From Rhabdornis inornatus (Eukaryota > Chordata > Aves > Passeriformes > Rhabdornithidae), in assembly GCA_013397075.1 (NCBI GenBank), contig VWZS01011031.1:1-64000 (forward strand): a DNA stretch of 64,000 nucleotides, written 5' to 3'. Under the pieces are notes generated by a model. The model was given only the letters and a program-made list of their open reading frames with translations. It was not told the origin of the DNA and searched no databases. This document shows, piece by piece, positions 23,221 through 37,400 of the stretch. Within the stretch, counting starts at the first letter, position 1, and every line of letters starts with the position of its first letter. The translations under genes were made by a program, and so were the position numbers.

Positions 23221-26200
23221 GAGAGCTTATCCTTGCATTATTTTTCTTGAAGGCTTGTTTGTTTGGGTTGGATTTTTTAAATTTGCAAGCCAGCTAGGGC
23301 TTTGGGGTTGCTGGAGAAGGACTCTGCTCTGGCCAGGAGCATATTCCTTATTCCTCCTTTGCTGGCCATGTCACAGAAGCCATCCCCTGGTTTTGATCCA
23401 CTACAAGCAATGGAGAGACAAAATTCCTTCACACTGTGTGAGAAGTGTGTTTTCCCACTGATGGCCTAGGGCTGGCCTCCCTGTGTGGGGTTTGGCAGAG
23501 GGACTGATACTTTTGCCATGGCAGTAGGGGCATGGCGGGAACAGGGACCATTCCTCCTGCTTGCTTTAAACCTTAGTGCTCCCCTGTAATCTGTCCCTGT
23601 GGGTGCTGTGTGGTGGTGGTTGCCCTCGCTTTACTGTCAGGCTTTCCAGCCCTCTGCTCTCTCCCTTGTTGCTTTACTTTTTTTCTTCCTCCTTTTTTTT
23701 CAGTTGTTCTTTCATTGTTCTTTTTCTTTTCATTTCTTTTTTATTTTCAAACTGGTTTCTTAGGAAATGGCAGAGGCCATGTGGCAGCTTGGTGCCTGTC
23801 TCCCCACAATAAAGCTGCTGAGCCCACTGCTGGTATCAGCAGGTTTTGAGAGAGGGGAGGAGAAGGCCTCTCGGTCCCTCCAGTCTGTGCAAAGAGCCAA
23901 GGCCTGCAAGGAGTATGAGGGGCAGGCCTGCTTCCATTTTGTTCCTGGGGAAGGCCAGTGTGTGACCAACGCCTGTACTGCACACCAGAGACTCCACAGG
24001 ATTGGGACATCCTGTCCCTCCCTCAGCACTGTGGCTTTTGGGGCCATGATGAAGGGTGAGGGAGAACTGTGTGTGACTCATCTGGGACCAGGTAAGAAAA
24101 AGGGCCAAGAAAATGGGGAGCTGAGATCCACCCCTGCCCGCACCCTTCTGTGTGTCCCCCCACTCCCTGTCCCAGCCCCAGGTGGCAGACGGGGCTGCTC
24201 TCCCTATCCCAGAGGGACAAACTCTTGAAGCAGACCTTTGCCGAACAGCCAGGATTAGCCGCCTGTGGTTTATCTTCCTGGACTTTGTGGCACACGTAGA
24301 GGAACATGTGAATCAAGGGCCACTGGTGCCCTCAGCCTGTCAGCACTGTCAGTTGCCCCAGCCCAGCATGCCTGACCTCTTGGATTGAAGCTCTCCAAAA
24401 GTGAGGGAATGCCTGCATTGGATCAGGATTGCACAAAACCCCCACCCAACCCACAGGCTGGAGGGAGCTGTCGGGCTTGGCAGGGTGGCTCTCACCACAG
24501 GGAGAAAGGGCCCCACAGCCACAGGTGCCGGAAGTGACACAGTTCCTTTGGTTTTGCAGTTTTTTGCTTTTGCAACACTTCTTTTCCTTTATTGTGAGCT
24601 CCTGTGCACAGACAGCAGATACCCAGGCCTGCCCACAGAAGCAGTAACAGACCCCAAAACAGCCAGTGCAGGAAGGGCAGTCAGTGTTCCAAATGCAGCA
24701 CAGAGCAGGTTGGCTCTGGCTGGGGCTCCAAAGGCTGCCCCAGAGCACGTCCAGGCACATGATGCACTTCAGGCACACAATACCAAGCTGGCTGTTTTAG
24801 GAAGAAAGAGAAGGACTGTCCTTGTGAAGCAAAGCTGAAATAAAGTAACTCTTTTTGAGGAAATTTAGTGGCTTTTTTTACACCAGGAATGGTACTGTTG
24901 CCATTTTTTAATTCCATTGGGGCCTTGATGGAAGGGGAAGGACATCCTGAGGGGCCAGGAGGAAGACATGACGTGCCTAAGGGCAGATGGAGCTGAGGCC
25001 TGGCCAGCCCCTGCTCTCCCCACAGCTGGTGGGATTTTGGGATTTTGCCATGTGCCCACCCAGCATCACCTCCTTTCCTCCAGGAGAGCCACCCAGGCTT
25101 GGTGCTTGTCAGCCAATGACTCACAGCAGCCCCAGCACTGCAGGCAGTTACCTTTATTGATAAAGATCAAGAAGTTGCTCAGCTGGAGAGACTTGGAATA
25201 AGAACACTGGATCCTTCTGCTGATTCAGCCATGCCTGGAATTACCTTTCAGCCTGGGTATCTAAGCTTATCAAGGCACAGTTGAAGACACTCAATTTAAC
25301 CTTTGTTGTAAATTTCGTTTACACTGCCTACTGTTTACACTTAGGCCTGAATTATCAGTCTCCATTTCCTGTTCTCATCTTCTCACAGGCCGAATGGACA
25401 AAAATGGCTTTTGGGAAAACATTGCCTGCATGTGGACTTCAAAATGCACTACCTGGGCAAGTCCTGCTGAGGTTGTGTAACTAAGCTGCCTCCCTCACCT
25501 GAATTCTTTCAACTTTTGCTTCATGCAACCCCTGTTAGGAAGTGGTTTCTCCCACCAGAAACCAGCCAAGATATAGGAAGCATTCACCATGTTGTCTCTC
25601 CCTCCTTGCCTTCTGCCTTTTCAGAAGGTCTGGGCGATTTGGGAGAAAAAAAAACGGTCGTAAGAGTTTCAACCCCTCAAAAAGCAGGACAAACAACCCT
25701 GAGAGGGGAAGCAAACCCCACAATGTGCACAAGCCCACAGCACCATAGCTCTGAGGATTAAGAGTTACTGTTAGTTCTGGAGCACAAAGATCAATACACT
25801 TTAGGACTTCTTTCAAGGGTCCCAAAAGCAGCCAGACTTATCAAGACGCTGAAGCTATTGCACCACACCTAGCCAAGGCCCAAAGTGTCACCTCTTATCA
25901 CTCAGTTCTGGGACTAAGGTACTCTGAACCCAAGTCCCTGATCCAAGGGCTTTCACATTATGGGAAATGCTCTTCTACCTTACAGGTCTGACATCCTTCC
26001 TCTTTTGCAGTGTCTCCTGCTCCATTTTGTGACCAAGGAAGGAAATCCTAGGGAGAAGTGACCACAGCAGCACCTGGGCTAGATAGAGATGCCTGCAGCC
26101 TGGAGGCACCTGCCTGCAGCCTGGAGGCACCAGCTATCAGCTGGATCTTGGCTAGGAGTTTGCCTGTTTGTCAGGCAGCACCACTCCCAGTGTGTCACAC

Positions 26201-27110
26201 CGGTTTCCTTATCTCCCCCTGGACTTTGGACAGAGATCAGTACTGCAGACACCTGGGTGAGGAGGAGCTGTTTATGAGGATCATTACACACTTGGGCAAG
26301 CTTCTAGTTGACTGAAAGACAGGCTAGAAGCCCCAGCAGAATCCAGGCCAGTTTGCTTTTCTCAGAATCAGGCAGCTGCACTCCAATGGTTCCCTCTGCA
26401 TCAGAAAACCTTGTGCTCCCAGCCCTGTGACCCACATGGGTGCCAAATCAGAGCAATCAGTCAATGCCTGTCTTTAATGAAGGGTTTTAACCACACAGCC
26501 TGGCCAGAGAGGGCACGTGCTGAGTTAGGTAATGGTCCATTAGCCCTGGTCCCCAGAAATAGCAGCACAGTGCTGGCACTGCTCTTCCAAGAGTTGAAGG
26601 GACACTGAAGCTTTCTGCCCCTGCACAGCTGTGAACAGCTCAGGAAGAAATGGCCATTCTGTGACTGCCCGGGCTCCATGGGCCAGGCCAGAGGAAGCTC
26701 CCTCAGTTCTCACAGGGAAATCAGTACAGAACAACCAACACATAGCTGGGCTCCTGCTGCTCAGACTGCAAACAGGGAGATGGCTCCCAGGATGGCCCCC
26801 AGCCAGCAGGAATTTGGGATCAAAGCCTTAAAAGCAGACAGGTGCTGTTTGGGAGCTGGAGCCTGCAGCACGCAGGGGGATGCAGAACCAAAGAAGGTAG
26901 CACACTGCAGACACAAACCTGCTTTCCCCCCAGATCCCTCCAGCTTCAGCAGCTCTTCCAGCCCGTTTCCCCCCATTCCTGCTCCCACAAGCAGGGCAGG
27001 GCAGTTGCTGCAGAAGGCACAGCAGCTCCCTTAGTGCTTACCCAGATCCAGCAGTGCCAGCCCCACTGCAGGAAGGCTGATCCCGAGGCTGGAGAGCAAT
27101 CAGTCACTGA
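23221..27110. other. Intergenic space between the RRBP1 and DSTN 3' ends
   Basis: About 3.9 kb between two convergent genes. It contains a long polypyrimidine stretch ending in TTTCTTAG at about 23763, AATAAA at about 23808 and 24840, and a short direct repeat (GCAGCCTGGAGGCACC twice at about 26095-26130). Plus-strand open frames of up to 153 codons (e.g. 23767-24228 and 24401-24838) have no recognisable family and no splice context. I see no gene here. Confidence 0.5.
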
Positions 27111-28364
27111 CCAAGGGGAGTGAAAGCCCATTTATTTAGGCTGTTCCAATTTGGCACGCACAGAACATATCACAGTAATGCACTGGAGGCTAAGGGTTTT
27201 GGTTTGTTTTTTTTTTCTTTTTCTCTACAGACATACAAGAAAACTCTATGCAACTCCCATGTACACGTTACACAAAGGAAACAGCTTTAATCAACCACTA
27301 ATGAAACATGGAAGCTTTTAAGATCTCTGTAGCTGGCACAGGAATGTTCTCTACCCCCCATACAAAAGGCATTTCAGGTCAAACTTTCTAGTAGGTGATA
27401 TTTCCATGCATTTCTACAGAATTAAAGAAGCTACCAGACAAAAAGCCCAGATCAAGCCATATTAGTCAGGCTGATTGGTTCTACTAAGTTAAATCAATAG
27501 TAATTATGGACAAATGGACCAAGAGACCAAACACTGGGGCTGAAAATATCATTTTTTAAATTGTGGTTCCTTTTCATTTTACTACCCATAACTGGAGAGC
27601 TCTGATATAAGAATCTGCGTTTATAAAAGCCTCAGAAGCACCTGATCCATTAGTAAGTATGTATTAGAGAAAGGTAGTTCTAAATTAAACTATGTCTACA
27701 GAAAAAGCAATTTCTATAGAATTACTCAGGAGAAAAGAGATCTCAAGACACTTCATAACAAGAAAATTGAAACTACGGAACAAGTGAACCTTTAAATATT
27801 ATTACTGCACCGTGAGCTTACAGGAGAGTGGATTAGGACTATTTCTCCAGAAAAAGTGTGTCTGTTTTCTGTCTAGCTTCATAATTAGGCTTTTTTAGTA
27901 CAGCTCTGCAACTGCAAGCGCTAAGAATTTAACCCATTTTTGGTGCTAACAGGTTGCTTTAGCTGAAGTTAAACTACAGGTTTTAAGTTTTGTCTTGAAT
28001 GGTTACAGGAGAAAAGTTTTTGAATTTTGCTCGTTAGTATTTACAAAACCAAGAACAGGAACCAGATTGTTCTCACCTCTCCACCTTTCATGATATACTG
28101 CTCAAATTTTTGGAGACCTTTAGTGTTAATCCACTGGGGACAGTACTGGGCTGGACAACCAATGCAAATATTAATACACCAAGATAAATCCTTAATTTCA
28201 TTTATTTAGGGTCATTTGTACATACAAGCTACATCTCCAAAATCTACTTTATTCTACAAGACAGCTTCCCTACCGTTAGTGAAACCCTTGCCTAGAATGT
28301 TTGCTTTATATAACTGATCTATTAAAACATGGAATGCTTGTAGAGTTGTGGCACTGTATGACAT
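27111..28364 (-). other. DSTN: DSTN 3' untranslated region with two polyadenylation signals
   Basis: On the minus strand, AT-rich unique sequence follows the DSTN stop codon. AATAAA occurs at 28201-28206 (about 160 bases after the stop) and at 27131-27136 (about 1.23 kb after it), both in the identical setting CCTAAATAAATG. A long 3' UTR of this size is usual for vertebrate destrin. The two signals predict a short and a long mRNA. The exact end is inferred. Confidence 0.65.
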
Positions 28365-28474
28365 CTACACGGGACTTCCTTCAAAAGCTACGACTAGGGA
28401 GCCTCCTAGCTTCTCAGCAATGCAAGCTCGGTTCAGGTCCTCTGGCCCATTTGCTTGGCATTCATGCTTTATGC
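28365..28474 (-). CDS. DSTN: DSTN exon 4 (coding part)
   Basis: The acceptor TTTTTTTAG|GCATAAAG is at 28475/28474. The exon encodes GIKHECQANGPEDLNRACIA and continues to EGSPV, with TAG at 28367-28365. Its first two bases complete the Gly codon begun by exon 3. Confidence 0.96.
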
Positions 28475-31400
28475 CTAAAAAAAGAGGCAAAACACTCAAT
28501 AATGCAGTATTTCAACATGCTGGTAAGCAATCAAAAAAGCATACCTGGTAGTAATATCAGGAGAAGCAATCCAGTCACTCAAGCAGACAAGTCCTGCCTC
28601 AGCTTAGGGAATTTGACCGTTTTTCCCTGACACATCCCAGGAGACATCTGGCTGCACACCAAATGTCACTGAAGGGACATGTAGGGAGAAATTTGTCACT
28701 AGCTTAGATTGTTGGCCTTTCATGGCAGGCTCTTAGAGTGAATCCCTCACTTCTTGTGCTGCCCTGGATACAGCAGGGGAGGAAGCTCCAGGCAAGCACA
28801 CAGAGAAGGATCACTCAGCTCCTGCTGGCTCTGCAGAGGTGGCTGAAAGCATCACACTGCAAACCTGAGAGGCAGAGAGTGAGAGCTGGGCTACGCAATC
28901 AACAGCGCTTTCTTTTCCTTTTTAAGGCTGGAGAGCCCAATCCATGTCTGCCTTATATGGTGAAAAGCAGGATTTCCTTGTGATTTCTTTTTCTCAACTT
29001 CACATGTGCAGCACACAACATTCTCCCATGGCAGTTCCAGTCCCTGGGCAAGCCATCCTGTGAAGGCTGGCACTGCTGCACAATGATCCTGTCAGTCTTG
29101 CACACTGCAAGACTTTGGCCCAGTGCAGGCTGAGGAGCTGAAGAGCGCTACCTGGCTATCAGCCAGACTGACTTACTACAGCACTATAAGTTTATGAGAC
29201 TGCATTTTAATAGACACAGGGATGAAAGTGCTCTGCCACTGAGGCAGCTCTGCACAAAATCCAGCATTGTGTTATGAATCTAATGGTTTCTAGCCTGTAT
29301 GGTGCAGATGTGCTGCTCCATACGGTTCATGACACATTGCAAAACCTGCTCTTGTCCTGAGCACTGTCCTAGCGCCTCTGCAATTTTGTCAGATAATGTA
29401 AATTTGAGCCAGAGCTCACTTATAGATCTGTCACATGACACTTCGCTTCTCACTAGTATCTCAAAAAAACAACAACAAAAAAAGCCCCAAATTCTTAACT
29501 AATTAAGCCTTGCTGTGTACTCCAGGGACACAGCAAAGTTAGGAGCATTAACTGCATTACATACCTTGAAACTTCTTTTTGATTGCATCCTTGGAGCTTG
29601 CGTAGATCATCTTACTTTTGAGAGGTGCTTGCTCTGGTGCCCTAGTGGGAGACACCACAAATAGTGAAATTAGTGACACTGATTATCTAGCCCAGACAGA
29701 AGCAGTATTCTATCCACCATGGACAAGCAAAACATCTCATGGCTCCAGAATACAGGCATCAGGCTGCCCAGCTCACTTTAAGCCTGCCATTTTCCCAGCC
29801 TGGGCAATACAAACACTCAAAGACCTCACCCACAGAGCCTGGATTATATGTTAGGAATGAGAGAGCTGGGAAGGTGGCTTACCACAAGAAAAACATCAGC
29901 TCTTCTTTTTTGGATTCCTTGGTCTCAAAGCTTGCATCATACAAGGCATAGCGGCAATCCTTCTCCGGAAGCATCTGCACAAAGTGCTTGAAAGGGTCGG
30001 TGACTGTCACTCCAACATCTCCCACCAGAATCTCTTTGCCTTCCTCCACAATAATGCACTTTTTGTCTGGACTGAGGCAGAAGATGACAGCCTTCTTCCT
30101 CTTCTTGACTTCCTCCGGCGTGGAGCACTTCCGCACTTTCATGTCATAGAAGATACGGCACACCTCATCAGCCACTTGTACTCCGGAGGCCTGCAAAGAC
30201 CACAGCAAATATCTTCAGGCCTTCCACCCCTAATCTTCCCAACTACATTATGGTACTGCCTTAAATGCAAAGCTAGAAGACAACAGACTCTTGCAATAGT
30301 CACTTGTGGCATGCGAGTCTTGTCAGAAAAGGCTGCAGACCCTCTTTTCCAAAGCCAAGTAAAGAATCTGGAGTCTCGCTGCTGCCCACAGCCGGCTGCC
30401 AAACCAAAACCATTCCAAAGAAGGCACAATCCCACTTACACAGTGTTTTGGGGGAGTTTTACAGGCATGCCAACCCCTTGTTCTCTGAGATTCAGTTGTG
30501 GCAGATCCTCTGGCATTACAGCAGCTTTAATTTTCTTCCCTGTTTCAGGCTGGCTGGACAAGCCCACAAGGATCTTCTGTTCAAAGTTTCCCAGCCATTT
30601 CCAGCATGCTTGCTAGCTGCTTTAGGAAAAGAGGTAAAACTGGCCAAATTCCATACCTGTCACATGGACTTAGAGATTAAGGGAAATGTAGTGGGGTACT
30701 GGAATTGCAGTTATAGTTCCTAGCTGAACAAACCAACTCTGGGAAGTTGCTCTGAATTCAGTATTTCAAACAGAAAACATGCAAGTCTTAAGTTAAAGTC
30801 TCTACTTCTCAGCACCTACTCCACCTGCACCTGCTTTTAAAGCAACCTCTACCCTTCTCACCATGCCTCCCCCACCTCGGAGTCAGCTGGGAAATTGTAG
30901 TGAGTGGTATTGTACACTCCTGTGTAACTTGGAAAAAGAGGTGCACATGCTGCATTATCAATCTGATGTTAAAGGCATCTGCACAGAATAAAGAGGACAA
31001 GACCTAGCAAGAATGACAAAAGGCTGAACTGCATTTTCAGTCTGATGCTTTTCTGGGAATGAGACAGAAAAAAAAAAGTGGGAAGTAGAAGCATTTACAT
31101 CTGAATTTTGTTCTCAGACTGCATCAAGTTGGAGAGCTTAAAAGCAGCTGTGCAAGAGTGAGTACTGCGAATGTGGAAAGCCAGCAGGCACTGCTGGAAG
31201 AACATCATGGCCAGAGCAGTAAAGACCAAATTGAAGCCTGTCCAGTACTGAACACCTCTATCTGTTCAAAATGCTACATACAGTATAAAAAATGAGATTC
31301 CTTTAGAATCCCGCTTCCTCCCTCACTGTTTTTTCGTCTTCCAAATTCAAATGCCATTACACATATCCATCTATCAGAAGGAAAACTGCCTTCCTCCCTC

Positions 31401-34400
31401 TGTGTAAACCATGACACATCACTGCTACGAGCACAGTCAGCAATACCAACATTCGGGTACAGCAGCAGGTGAGATACACAAGTGAAAAAGGTTAAAGGCT
31501 GTTCTTTTTTTTCTAACTTATCTTCAGCCCTAAAATGTGAGCTCAAGACATTTCTTTTGCATTTTGAAGAAACAGCAACTGCAAAACCAGAGGGACAGAG
31601 GTGCACGGGAACTGCTCAGTGCTCAGGCTGTCCTTGAGAGTTCATTATGGAGAGGACACCTACTTCAATATGTGGGGATTTTTAAAGCTTTGACCAGTGC
31701 CTACCACAGAGGAGCTCAGATTCTGTTCTTTCTACCAACATCCCTCCTCCTGTAACTCTGGGTGGCTGGCATAGCACTGCTAACACAGTGAGGAGAGGTG
31801 GCACAGCTACTACCATGGGGTTTGGTATCTAAAGCTCCTGAGTGCTGGTCGAAGAAAACCAGGGCAATCTCATACATCAGCAACCTGAGACAGCTTTTCT
31901 TTAGGGTGGAGAACAGTGCTTTTTCAGGCTTTACCTAAATACAAGAGGAACTCCCTCAAAATTTACAATGCATGGTCAGTTTGTAAGTGGTAATCTGTGC
32001 AGAACTGCTTGCACTTACTTTGGGACAGAAGAAGAGCAATTCAGTCACAGTGCCTCAGCTATGTGGCAGGCAGCCATCCTTCTGCATATCACCAATAAGG
32101 TGAGGAAAGTACATGGAGAAAGCCTTTTTAAGGATAAATTCAAGCAACAGTGCAACATGTACTCAAAATGACTCATTCCTGTGTCACCTCCTCGATACGG
32201 AGACACTGCACTTTGTCAGAGTATGACTGAGAGCTAATAAGGAATAAAGGTCTTTCTCCTCCTGTCCCTGTGTTGGGTGTGGGCAAGAGTCTCTTTGGGA
32301 AGGACTCTAAATAACACAAAGTTAACCTAATAAAGCAAACAGCGCAGCAACTACAGCTATTTTATCATTCACTAAGGACAAATCCACACTGAATTCAAGA
32401 CAACCCTTTTCCGAGGTTTATTTTCTAACTAATGGTACTTCAGTAGCTAGCAAGACTCAGGTTTTAGTCACAAACCCCCTCAAGATTCTTAGAAATGCAC
32501 AGAAAGTCTGAATTGGCATGGAAATTAGGCTATTTATCATGGAAAAGCAGTTCATGTCACCTGCCCCTACCTTTGTCAATTCTTGAGGTTTGCTCGAACA
32601 CTACAACAAATAATTCCCTTGCACCAAGTCATGTTAGCTTGGAAAGCAGAGGTTAATGCTCAGCTTAAGAGCCAGAAGCAGGAGCAATAGACTTGCAGGT
32701 TGATCAAACTGTGCAGTCATGTGCATTTGCTTGTGCTACTACACAACCAGAAACATGTCTCCAGGTCAGGAGACAAGCTGTTTCTTTAAAAAGAATCTAA
32801 GTGTTACTGGCAAGTCAGTTCAGATTCCAAAAATGTTGAAACTATTTAGTCTGGAAACTTAAAATCCACTGTAAAACTTCAGCTGATAACTGGGACTGAC
32901 AAGAAGCAAAGGGACAATAGTGACAACTGGATTTTTTAGCTTTCCAGAGCAGAAGACTGCTAGTAGCTGGTGCTAATCCTTTTCACAGTTGCTGTACAAC
33001 CCCTGGATTCATCACACAAGCTGACATTAGCAGCCATTGTGTTGCCAGGAACAATGCAGATTTGTTCCATCTGAGAACACCCTATAGCTGTGTTACAGTA
33101 GGGGCTGAGATGAGACAGTGCAACAAACCAATTCCCTCTGAAAAGAGGATCTACTGTCATAACTGTAGGGCTCCCTCTTCAACCCTGGGCCTCTACCGGC
33201 CACAAATGACTTCACAAACATACTTTAAAAGGAAAAAACTCAAACCCCAGGCAGCTTTTGTTTTAAGGTAGTTGCAACCACTCTGTGTAGAATAGCAACG
33301 GGATGACTGCTAAGAGCACTGGAACAAGGAGAAATTCCAGACTCTAAATACATGTTCTCATCTCTACTGCCTTGTCCAGAAGAAGAGCTGGTGAGAAGCC
33401 TCCACCCCCCCAGTAATGACAGAGTAAACACTTGTTAGTCTGGATTTTCCCTCTTTGGCCAGATATGGCTCTGCTCAGAGGATTCAATACAGCACATTGG
33501 TTATTATTTTGTGCATTGTGGCTTGAACGCTGTAGAGCTCCAGCAGCCAGCCTGGTCCTGTTCCTCTTCCAGGATGGAAGCAGTTATTCAGCTCCGGGCT
33601 GGCACATGGGAGGTTGCTTCAGTGAGCAGCACATACTGCAAGCACTTGTGGGATCCATGACCATCAGCCAGCTGGTAACATTTGACTGTAGACCCTTAAC
33701 TGCAACAAGGCAGGAGCAAGCAGGCAAGCCACCTAATTCCCAGATGTGAAAATGATGCCAGGACAGCACATTCAGGGAGACATTCAAGAAAGAAGAGACA
33801 GAATGAGTTTCTCTGAGGGAATCAGCACAACTGAGTTGTCCCCCAGCACCTTCATGCAACTGCTGCAGACACAGCACATGCTGGGGGCTGAGCCACTCGC
33901 ACATTATCCTATGGAACTTATGGCAGTATCCCCACAGATCTCACAGAGCCTGCTGCAGGCACCTGAGGCAGGGACTGCATTGTGTGCCTTGTCAGCAGGC
34001 ACTGCAGAACACAGTGGCTCTTGTTCATAGAGCCTCGCTCCTGCTTGAAGTGCAAAGCTCTGCAGAAGTCTTGGGAGAGCACAATGCCCTCCCTCTACTG
34101 GGCAGCCCAAAGAGGAAGCCTTCTGTCCAGCAGGCTTCCAACTGCAGAAACTGGACCCAGCTGCCTCCACTAAGAGCTCCCAACATTTTGCCTGCATTGC
34201 CAAGTAGCCAAACTGAAATTTAATCTAAATTGGGGAAGACTGAAGAATAATCCAAAGGTTTCTCAATGAAATCCCCATATACAGAAAAGCTATTTTGGGA
34301 GTGAGAGACATGCCAGACACCTGATAAACTGGATTTGTAGCAAGCTGGCACTAAAACACAACTTTGACACCATGAAATTCAACTTCTCTTTTGCTAGGAA

Positions 34401-37400
34401 GTGCTGTGAGCTCCAGTATTTTTCTTGAATACTTAAAATATTTTACCTAAGAAGAATCTTTGTTTTCCTCAACTGTAAGATATCTAAAAAGACCTTAAAC
34501 TAATGACAGAGTTTGCCTCAAGACAAGTTTGAAGGACTAAATTTGGGTTTAAGTCTCGAGAATTTCAGACTGTTGGTCTTCCCTCCTGTGATTAGAGCCC
34601 AAGAACTGTCCACAGTGGTGCCTGAGCATGCATTATCTCCAGAGACATTCCAAGACACAGTTCTTGACTTGTTTTGTCTGGGAACCACGCACACACATTG
34701 TACACACCAGGGTGAACGATCCACAGCTACTGAAGTGGAAACTTCTGCTTCTTGGAAAAGCATAATCAGTTTTTTCCAGAATCGGACACTGATAATGTAT
34801 TAAAGCATGCCTTGTTTAATTGCAAGGGCAGATTTGAGAAAACTGTGCTCCCATGTTTGCTGGTCACATTATTGGCATGTACTTGGTTCTTAGTTTCATC
34901 AGCAAACCCTGTTTTCCCCGTGCCTGGCTTACCCTCCTTCCTATCTACCTCCAAAATTCACTGCCACTGCCAGAGCTGCCTGTGGAGCCATGTGGCATTT
35001 TCCTCTGACTCACTAATGTGTCATAGTACACCTCTGCAATAAATACTTTTTCAATTAAACCTATTTCCACCTGATTGGTCCAGGACAGCACCCTACAGGG
35101 ACAGAGCTGCCCCTTGCACACAATGGCATGTCCTGGGCCATCACCAGCAACTTGAGGGGAAAACTAAGTCAAGGTAGTTGTGAAAGACTTAGCAGAAAGG
35201 GAAGGTAACAGCCTGGCTGAAAGAAAGTTTTGCCAAATCAGGCTTCTAGAAAGGTGTCACCCAAGGCCAACACGCCACCTGAAAATGTAGGGGGTCAAAA
35301 CCATAAAAGACTGCTTGGCTTTTAATCTGTTATTTGAGCACTCAAGAAAATACATCTGATATTAACAGCCCCACTTTACTGAGCAGGAAAGGCAGCAATG
35401 CAAGGAGGAAATGCAAAGAGCAGCTACTTTAACTTCATCCCGGAGACCAGCAACAGCGTGGGAACACCAGTGACTTCAGGAATCCGGAAAAGCCCACATT
35501 CTCTGCTTACCTATAGCTGGACAGAGAGACACCTCCATTTCCAGGGGACAGCCCGTACATCTGAAAGGCCAAGGCTTCAACTCAGATCTGAAGCCAGAAA
35601 CAGAACTAACAGCCTTTTACTGCTGTTGTATAAGAGGCCATTATTTGCACACCATAAACCAGCAAAAAAGTAGAGAGTCATCTGCATATCACTTACAGAC
35701 AGATCTTGCCAGCTAGACTCAAGTTTTTGTTTTGCATTATTTGGTCTCTTTTGGCAGCGGGAAGGTGTGGTGGAAGAAATTGAAACTCTACTCAGATTTT
35801 ATTCCACGCGCCCCCCCCCCCCCANTATCCTTTGAATTCCTGAAGATTATTTCTTCAGTTTTTAGCCAAAGAGAAAATTATCTCCTTCTCTGAGCCACCA
35901 AGAAGTTCACTCCTGATTTCATTTCTGAGGTAGGCAGAACAAGCAATACCCGCAAAAGGCAATCCCAGCAACAGTACTGAAAAACAGAAACTGCAATGGC
36001 CAGTAGTAGCAGGGCAGAAGCTTTGAGCAGCACCCATTCCTGTCTTGAAAGGTAAGTTTTTTAGGTAATGCAGATGGAAGCTGGTGTGTAACAGGACTCT
36101 TGCAGAAAATCAAAGCTTCTGAGAAACACATTCATCACACAAATCAGCTATTATGAACCTAAATGACTATAAGAATTTTCCTGTGGCCCTCCAGGCACCT
36201 ACAGCAACCTAAAGGTTAAATGTCACCCTCAAAACCAGGCTTTGAAGGCCAGCTCTGGGCATCCCTGATACTTGTTACTGAGGGATCTTTCTCTCCCAAG
36301 GAGATTGCTGTGAATACTGAACAACCAGGTGAGGAAAAAGCCAAGAACAACTTCACAAGCAAGTCCTGACTGTATTCAGGCTCTCTCACATGGGATTGCT
36401 TAGGTCAGCCCTTGCACCCAGCAGGAACCTCTTGATAGTGATTCTGACAAGGCTAGTAGGAACATGCCAGACACCAACAGCATCAATTGTCATGAGGCTG
36501 TTATCTTGTATATGAGGCATATGTACCTTTTAATTACACAGATCTGGGAACAACACTGACTAACAACCAAGAAACATAATTTGCACGGTCCTCCAAAAAC
36601 CTTGGACTCATTTAATCCAGTAGCAAAGAAAACTGAACATTGTGGCAAGACACAAAAGCCGAAAATCCAAGCTCTTTTGACACCAAAGGATGCCCTCCTG
36701 CTGGCAGTAGCATACTTTGCCAGAAGGCCTCCACTGCACAAAACCAAGTTCATTTGCAGCCTCTCAAAAAAGTCAATCTAAAGCCTGTTGCAAAAAAGGA
36801 GTTCATTATGAAAAGTAGTAGTTTTGACTGACTTGGGAATTCCCTCGTTCTGAAGCAAGATAAAGCCTGACACACTGAGTAGTCACACTTAACTAGGTTT
36901 GCATACTGCAGAGGTGGTAGCTGGCTTGTTGAGACAAGCCTCTTTTAAACAAGAGCTGCGAGTCTCATCAGACTTTTTAGCAGCTTTATCTGCAACTGCC
37001 ATCAGCTCTGCTCCACGCTGCAGTCCAGCTTGGGTGTTAGAGAAAGCAAGGACATTAGTAGTACATCCTGTCTGCCAGCCCTATGGACGAAAAATTAATT
37101 TCCTGGATATACCACATGTTCAATGAACTACTGGTAAATACCAAGGGAAGGCCCCGGTATTTAACACCTTTAATACAAGTAAATAACCCAGGCAAGCGTG
37201 TGTTGCTGGACAAGAGCTTGTGCATGACTCAAGCAAAAACAGGGGAGCACTTAAAACTACACGAGCTAATAACTGAGGCAAATTTGCCAACCTCCATCTC
37301 CCGAGTTAAACAGGGATGCAAACTTTGAGCACGGGCAAAGCAAACAGAATGACCCACCATGAAATCGAACACTGGTTTGGTCTATTCTGCCCCATTTATG

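Noticed and set aside
24401..24838. 145-codon frame ending next to an AATAAA
   Set aside because: No family resemblance and no splice sites; the opposite strand also has a 148-codon frame, so openness here reflects composition.
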